Part shown: piece by piece, positions 32,974 to 35,199 of the stretch
Layout of the letters: every line of letters begins with the position of its first letter
Numbering within the stretch: the first letter of the stretch is position 1
DNA from: Saprospiraceae bacterium UBA7328
GTDB taxonomy: Bacteria; Bacteroidota; Bacteroidia; Chitinophagales; Saprospiraceae
Assembly: GCA_002471345.1 (NCBI GenBank)
Contig: DKPS01000035.1
Coordinates: 1-35,199 of the forward strand
DNA: 35,199 nt
Direction of reading: 5' to 3'
Translations under genes and position numbers: made by a program
Notes under the pieces: generated by a model
Told to the model about the DNA's origin: nothing
Databases searched by the model: none
The model's input: only the letters and a program-made list of their open reading frames with translations

Positions 32974-33540
32974 ATGAGTATACCTATTTCCGTTTATACA
33001 GCATCACTCCTTCCCTTAGTTGTTATTCTGACATTGTATTATTTAAAGGTTATTCCTTCATGGATCATTAAACTCTATTTCTTAAGCTTTTTAATCTGTG
33101 GCTTTGGTTGGGAGATTTGGTATACGTATGGCTGGGTAGATGGCGACCCTGTATGGGAAAGGAGGTCAGAAGAACTGAATTCTGCTATTCCTTATCAGAT
33201 TAATTGGATACTGAACTCTTTATATGACGCCTTTGTATGTGTATCAGGAGTATTCTGGGTTTGGCTCTTTGGGGGTAGAACGCTGAAATTGTTCAATGGA
33301 ATTAACTTCTGGGCCCTACTCATTTTATTCGTGGCCTTTGTGGGTCAAAATATTTATGTAGAATTAGGAATATATCAAGGCCAAATATTGGCCGAACATG
33401 AAATGTCTTGGGCTCCACTTTCTCCAAAATGGATAGATACCATTGACCTATTTGGGCATACTATGAAATTCAATACTCAAATCACCTGGGTATTAATGGT
33501 GCCTATTACCTACTTCGCAATCAAGAAAACGAAGCCTTAA
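32974..33540 (+). CDS. Hypothetical multi-pass membrane protein, 188 aa
   Basis: No family was recognised. About five hydrophobic segments are visible (residues about 5-27, 30-50, 75-100, 105-127 and 165-183), separated by a soluble loop with GDPVWERRSEELN and a second with MSWAPLSPKWIDTIDLFGH. Trp and aromatic residues are abundant at segment edges, as in integral membrane proteins. It follows the broken kinase by about 117 bases and is on the same strand, so a separate promoter is likely. The T9SS gene converges on it, with a terminator between them. Confidence 0.7.
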   Translation: MSIPISVYTASLLPLVVILTLYYLKVIPSWIIKLYFLSFLICGFGWEIWYTYGWVDGDPVWERRSEELNSAIPYQINWILNSLYDAFVCVSGVFWVWLFGGRTLKLFNGINFWALLILFVAFVGQNIYVELGIYQGQILAEHEMSWAPLSPKWIDTIDLFGHTMKFNTQITWVLMVPITYFAIKKTKP

Positions 33541-33574
33541 TTTCAAAAATGGAAATTCCGTGCTTTTTTAAAAT

Positions 33575-33603
33575 AAAAAAGCCAAATGCTACGAACATTC
33601 GGC
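33575..33603 (-). terminator. Rho-independent terminator for the T9SS gene
   Basis: On the minus strand GCCGAATG and CATTTGGC form an eight-base stem with one G-U pair around a seven-base loop (TTCGTAG), followed directly by TTTTTTATTTT. It begins 27 bases after the stop of the minus-strand gene at 33631 and separates it from the converging membrane-protein gene. Confidence 0.75.
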
Positions 33604-33630
33604 TAAACCAAAAATCAAGAACCAATTACA

Positions 33631-35199
33631 TTAATGTAATAAGATCATTCTTTGTCCCTTCATATCGGAACTTGTCTCTATAGTGTAGTACAGGACACCT
33701 GTACTGCTTAATTCATTTTTATTCAGTTCTATCTGATTAATACCTCTGTCAAAAGTGGCTCTTTTACTTACTAGAACTTTGCCAGTCATATCGTATACCT
33801 TAAAAGTCACCATATCCTTTTCAGGTATCATAAATGATATGCTAGTCGTTTCTTCAAATGGATTAGGAGTATTCTGAAATACTTCTAAGCTTCTTTTTAT
33901 AACTTGATCTTGTTCTTTCTTCAAGGTGATTTGGTATCTATTCAGCTCATCATCGTACAATTCGGCATTTAACCCTTTACCCAACTCCAAACTTTCTATT
34001 TGTTTCCCGTCAAGTAAGAATGAGAACATGTTTTCTTCCCCTAAGCTTTGTGGTACAGAACTGATCCAGCTTATTTTGATTTGATTGTCATTTACAGCGA
34101 TATTATTATTGCTCAATTCTACACTTCCATTTTCTCTATCTGACAAACTAATACCATCAGCTACAATACTGAGTTGAAATCCTGTAATATCCATTTTCTG
34201 AGCTAAATGAAAATCTACTTTGTATACATTTTCACTTACTTGACCTATATCATACATTACATTCACTCTCGATCTTGGATCAGTAGATAAATTAAGTAAT
34301 GCTGGAAAAGCATTGCCATCTACATCTCCTACTTTTAATCCAATGAAATCAAATCCATTCACACCACCATTAAGTGATCCAGTACTGAAAATTTCTGGAT
34401 AATCAAATGGATTATTAGTATCAAATGTAAAGTCACTAGGTATGAATTTCCATGGGTCATTAGCCGTCATTGTAGTTTCAAACCCTAGTATGATTTTCTG
34501 CAGTAATACAAGATCACTAGCACTCACACTTTTAGAGTTATTTACATCAGCTGCTAAAAGCTGATATGGAGAATTAAAAGATGATAAGCCTAGTATATGT
34601 CTCTGAATGATCAACATATCCAGAGCAGATATTCCTAATCCATCATTACCACTTAACTCAGCATTGATATCATAATTTCTTCCTCCTTCTAGGCCACTGA
34701 ATTGATATTGACCATTGTTATCAGAATTGATATCAACAATATGTCCAGTAGATCTATCTTTTAGGGAAATCTTTACGTTCGGAACTTTTACATTGTTTTC
34801 ATCTCTCAATTGCCCTTGTATCAATGCTGATATATTAGCAGTATTGTCACATACAGTCAGACTATCCGAAGTCATTACTGTGAAATCATATGCACATGAA
34901 TTCTGTACATTTCCACACCTATCAGTAACTGTCCATGAAATTCTGTGAGTACCTACTTGGTAATTCTCAGATGCATCATTGGTATCTCCATTTACATCTA
35001 TAGATCCGTCATTATCCAAATCAATAGCATATACATATACTAAGTCATCAGATAGTGTACAATTATCAGAAGCTCTAATTGGTAATGACACCATTGCTTC
35101 ACATTGATTAGGTTGCGCAAAGACTGTAAAGTCTTCAGGGCATTCAATGATCATAGGTGCTTCATTATCCACTAGTGTCACGATCTGAGTCCCCGTTCT
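33631..35199 (-). CDS. T9SS-secreted multidomain protein, C-terminal part (5' end outside window)
   Basis: This is the C-terminal part of a large secreted protein; the frame is open to the window edge, reading TQIVTLVDNEAP upstream of the first internal start codon. Visible domains in order are the end of one HYR-like repeat and a full one (ECPEDFTVFAQPNQCEAMVS, RISWTVTDRCGNVQNSCAYDF), a carboxypeptidase-regulatory-like repeat (IQGQLRDENNVKVPNVKI), a dockerin-like pair of Asp/Asn-rich repeats (ISALDMLIIQRHILGL, VSASDLVLLQKIILGF), a cohesin-like beta domain, and a type A T9SS C-terminal sorting domain (FQNTPNPFEETTSISFMIP, GVLYYTIET). It is exported through Sec and then T9SS and attached to the surface or released. 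Its enzymatic or adhesive N-terminus is not seen. Confidence 0.88.
   Translation of the reverse strand, partial: RTGTQIVTLVDNEAPMIIECPEDFTVFAQPNQCEAMVSLPIRASDNCTLSDDLVYVYAIDLDNDGSIDVNGDTNDASENYQVGTHRISWTVTDRCGNVQNSCAYDFTVMTSDSLTVCDNTANISALIQGQLRDENNVKVPNVKISLKDRSTGHIVDINSDNNGQYQFSGLEGGRNYDINAELSGNDGLGISALDMLIIQRHILGLSSFNSPYQLLAADVNNSKSVSASDLVLLQKIILGFETTMTANDPWKFIPSDFTFDTNNPFDYPEIFSTGSLNGGVNGFDFIGLKVGDVDGNAFPALLNLSTDPRSRVNVMYDIGQVSENVYKVDFHLAQKMDITGFQLSIVADGISLSDRENGSVELSNNNIAVNDNQIKISWISSVPQSLGEENMFSFLLDGKQIESLELGKGLNAELYDDELNRYQITLKKEQDQVIKRSLEVFQNTPNPFEETTSISFMIPEKDMVTFKVYDMTGKVLVSKRATFDRGINQIELNKNELSSTGVLYYTIETSSDMKGQRMILLH

Noticed and set aside
1..35199. CRISPR arrays, tRNA or rRNA genes, prophage genes
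   Set aside because: No regularly spaced repeats, cloverleaf-like sequences, rRNA-like blocks or phage structural proteins were seen on either strand by reading.

Overview
The window looks like chromosomal DNA from a marine-type Bacteroidota, probably Cytophagales-like. The signs are AT-rich DNA, few Shine-Dalgarno sites, TAnnTTTG-like promoter elements, a TonB-dependent receptor with a carboxypeptidase-regulatory-like N-terminus, a T9SS-type C-terminal sorting domain, an IPTL-CTERM tail and several DUF6090 paralogues. No rRNA, tRNA, CRISPR array or intact transposase was seen.

Bases 1-6400 and 10100-12200 are accessory DNA. Single small genes (lipoprotein, GIY-YIG nuclease, MerB-like protein, monooxygenase) sit between imperfect-palindrome junctions that resemble each other. 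Around them are five DUF6090 membrane-protein paralogues. Four of these carry a similar upstream leader: a GAAC..TGTAAC box 47-50 bases before the ATG and a TATCTTTAG-like element directly before it. Two orphan leaders mark lost or interrupted copies.

Bases 6485-10097 hold a two-gene minus-strand operon for an exported M24B (Xaa-Pro) peptidase and an exported M1 aminopeptidase. An SDR oxidoreductase and a Tat-exported sugar-phosphate-isomerase-like protein follow at 12210-14342.

Bases 15178-29623 form a minus-strand block for peptide and D-amino-acid scavenging. It contains, in transcription order, an amidohydrolase, a decayed FAD-oxidoreductase fragment, an Lrp/AsnC regulator, a TonB receptor, an enolase-superfamily epimerase (DgcA-like), a DUF1611 protein (DgcN-like), an atypical N-acyl-D-amino-acid deacylase, a TolB-propeller/amidohydrolase fusion, a serine beta-lactamase-fold hydrolase and a SnoaL-like lipoprotein. 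DgcN plus DgcA is the known route D-Glu to N-acetyl-D-Glu to N-acetyl-L-Glu. Here it appears tied to outer-membrane uptake.

Bases 29624-35199 hold a gene-poor, decayed stretch, a 163-base palindromic MITE-like element that abuts a LytTR response regulator, a cNMP-binding histidine kinase interrupted by a stop, a membrane protein, and the C-terminal part of a large T9SS-secreted protein that runs off the right edge.

Two patterns run through the window. First, four plus-strand genes and one relic contain single in-frame stops; in three or four of them the stop sits where relatives have Gln, as expected from C-to-T mutation. Second, two diverged 162/163-base palindromic elements share terminal inverted repeats.
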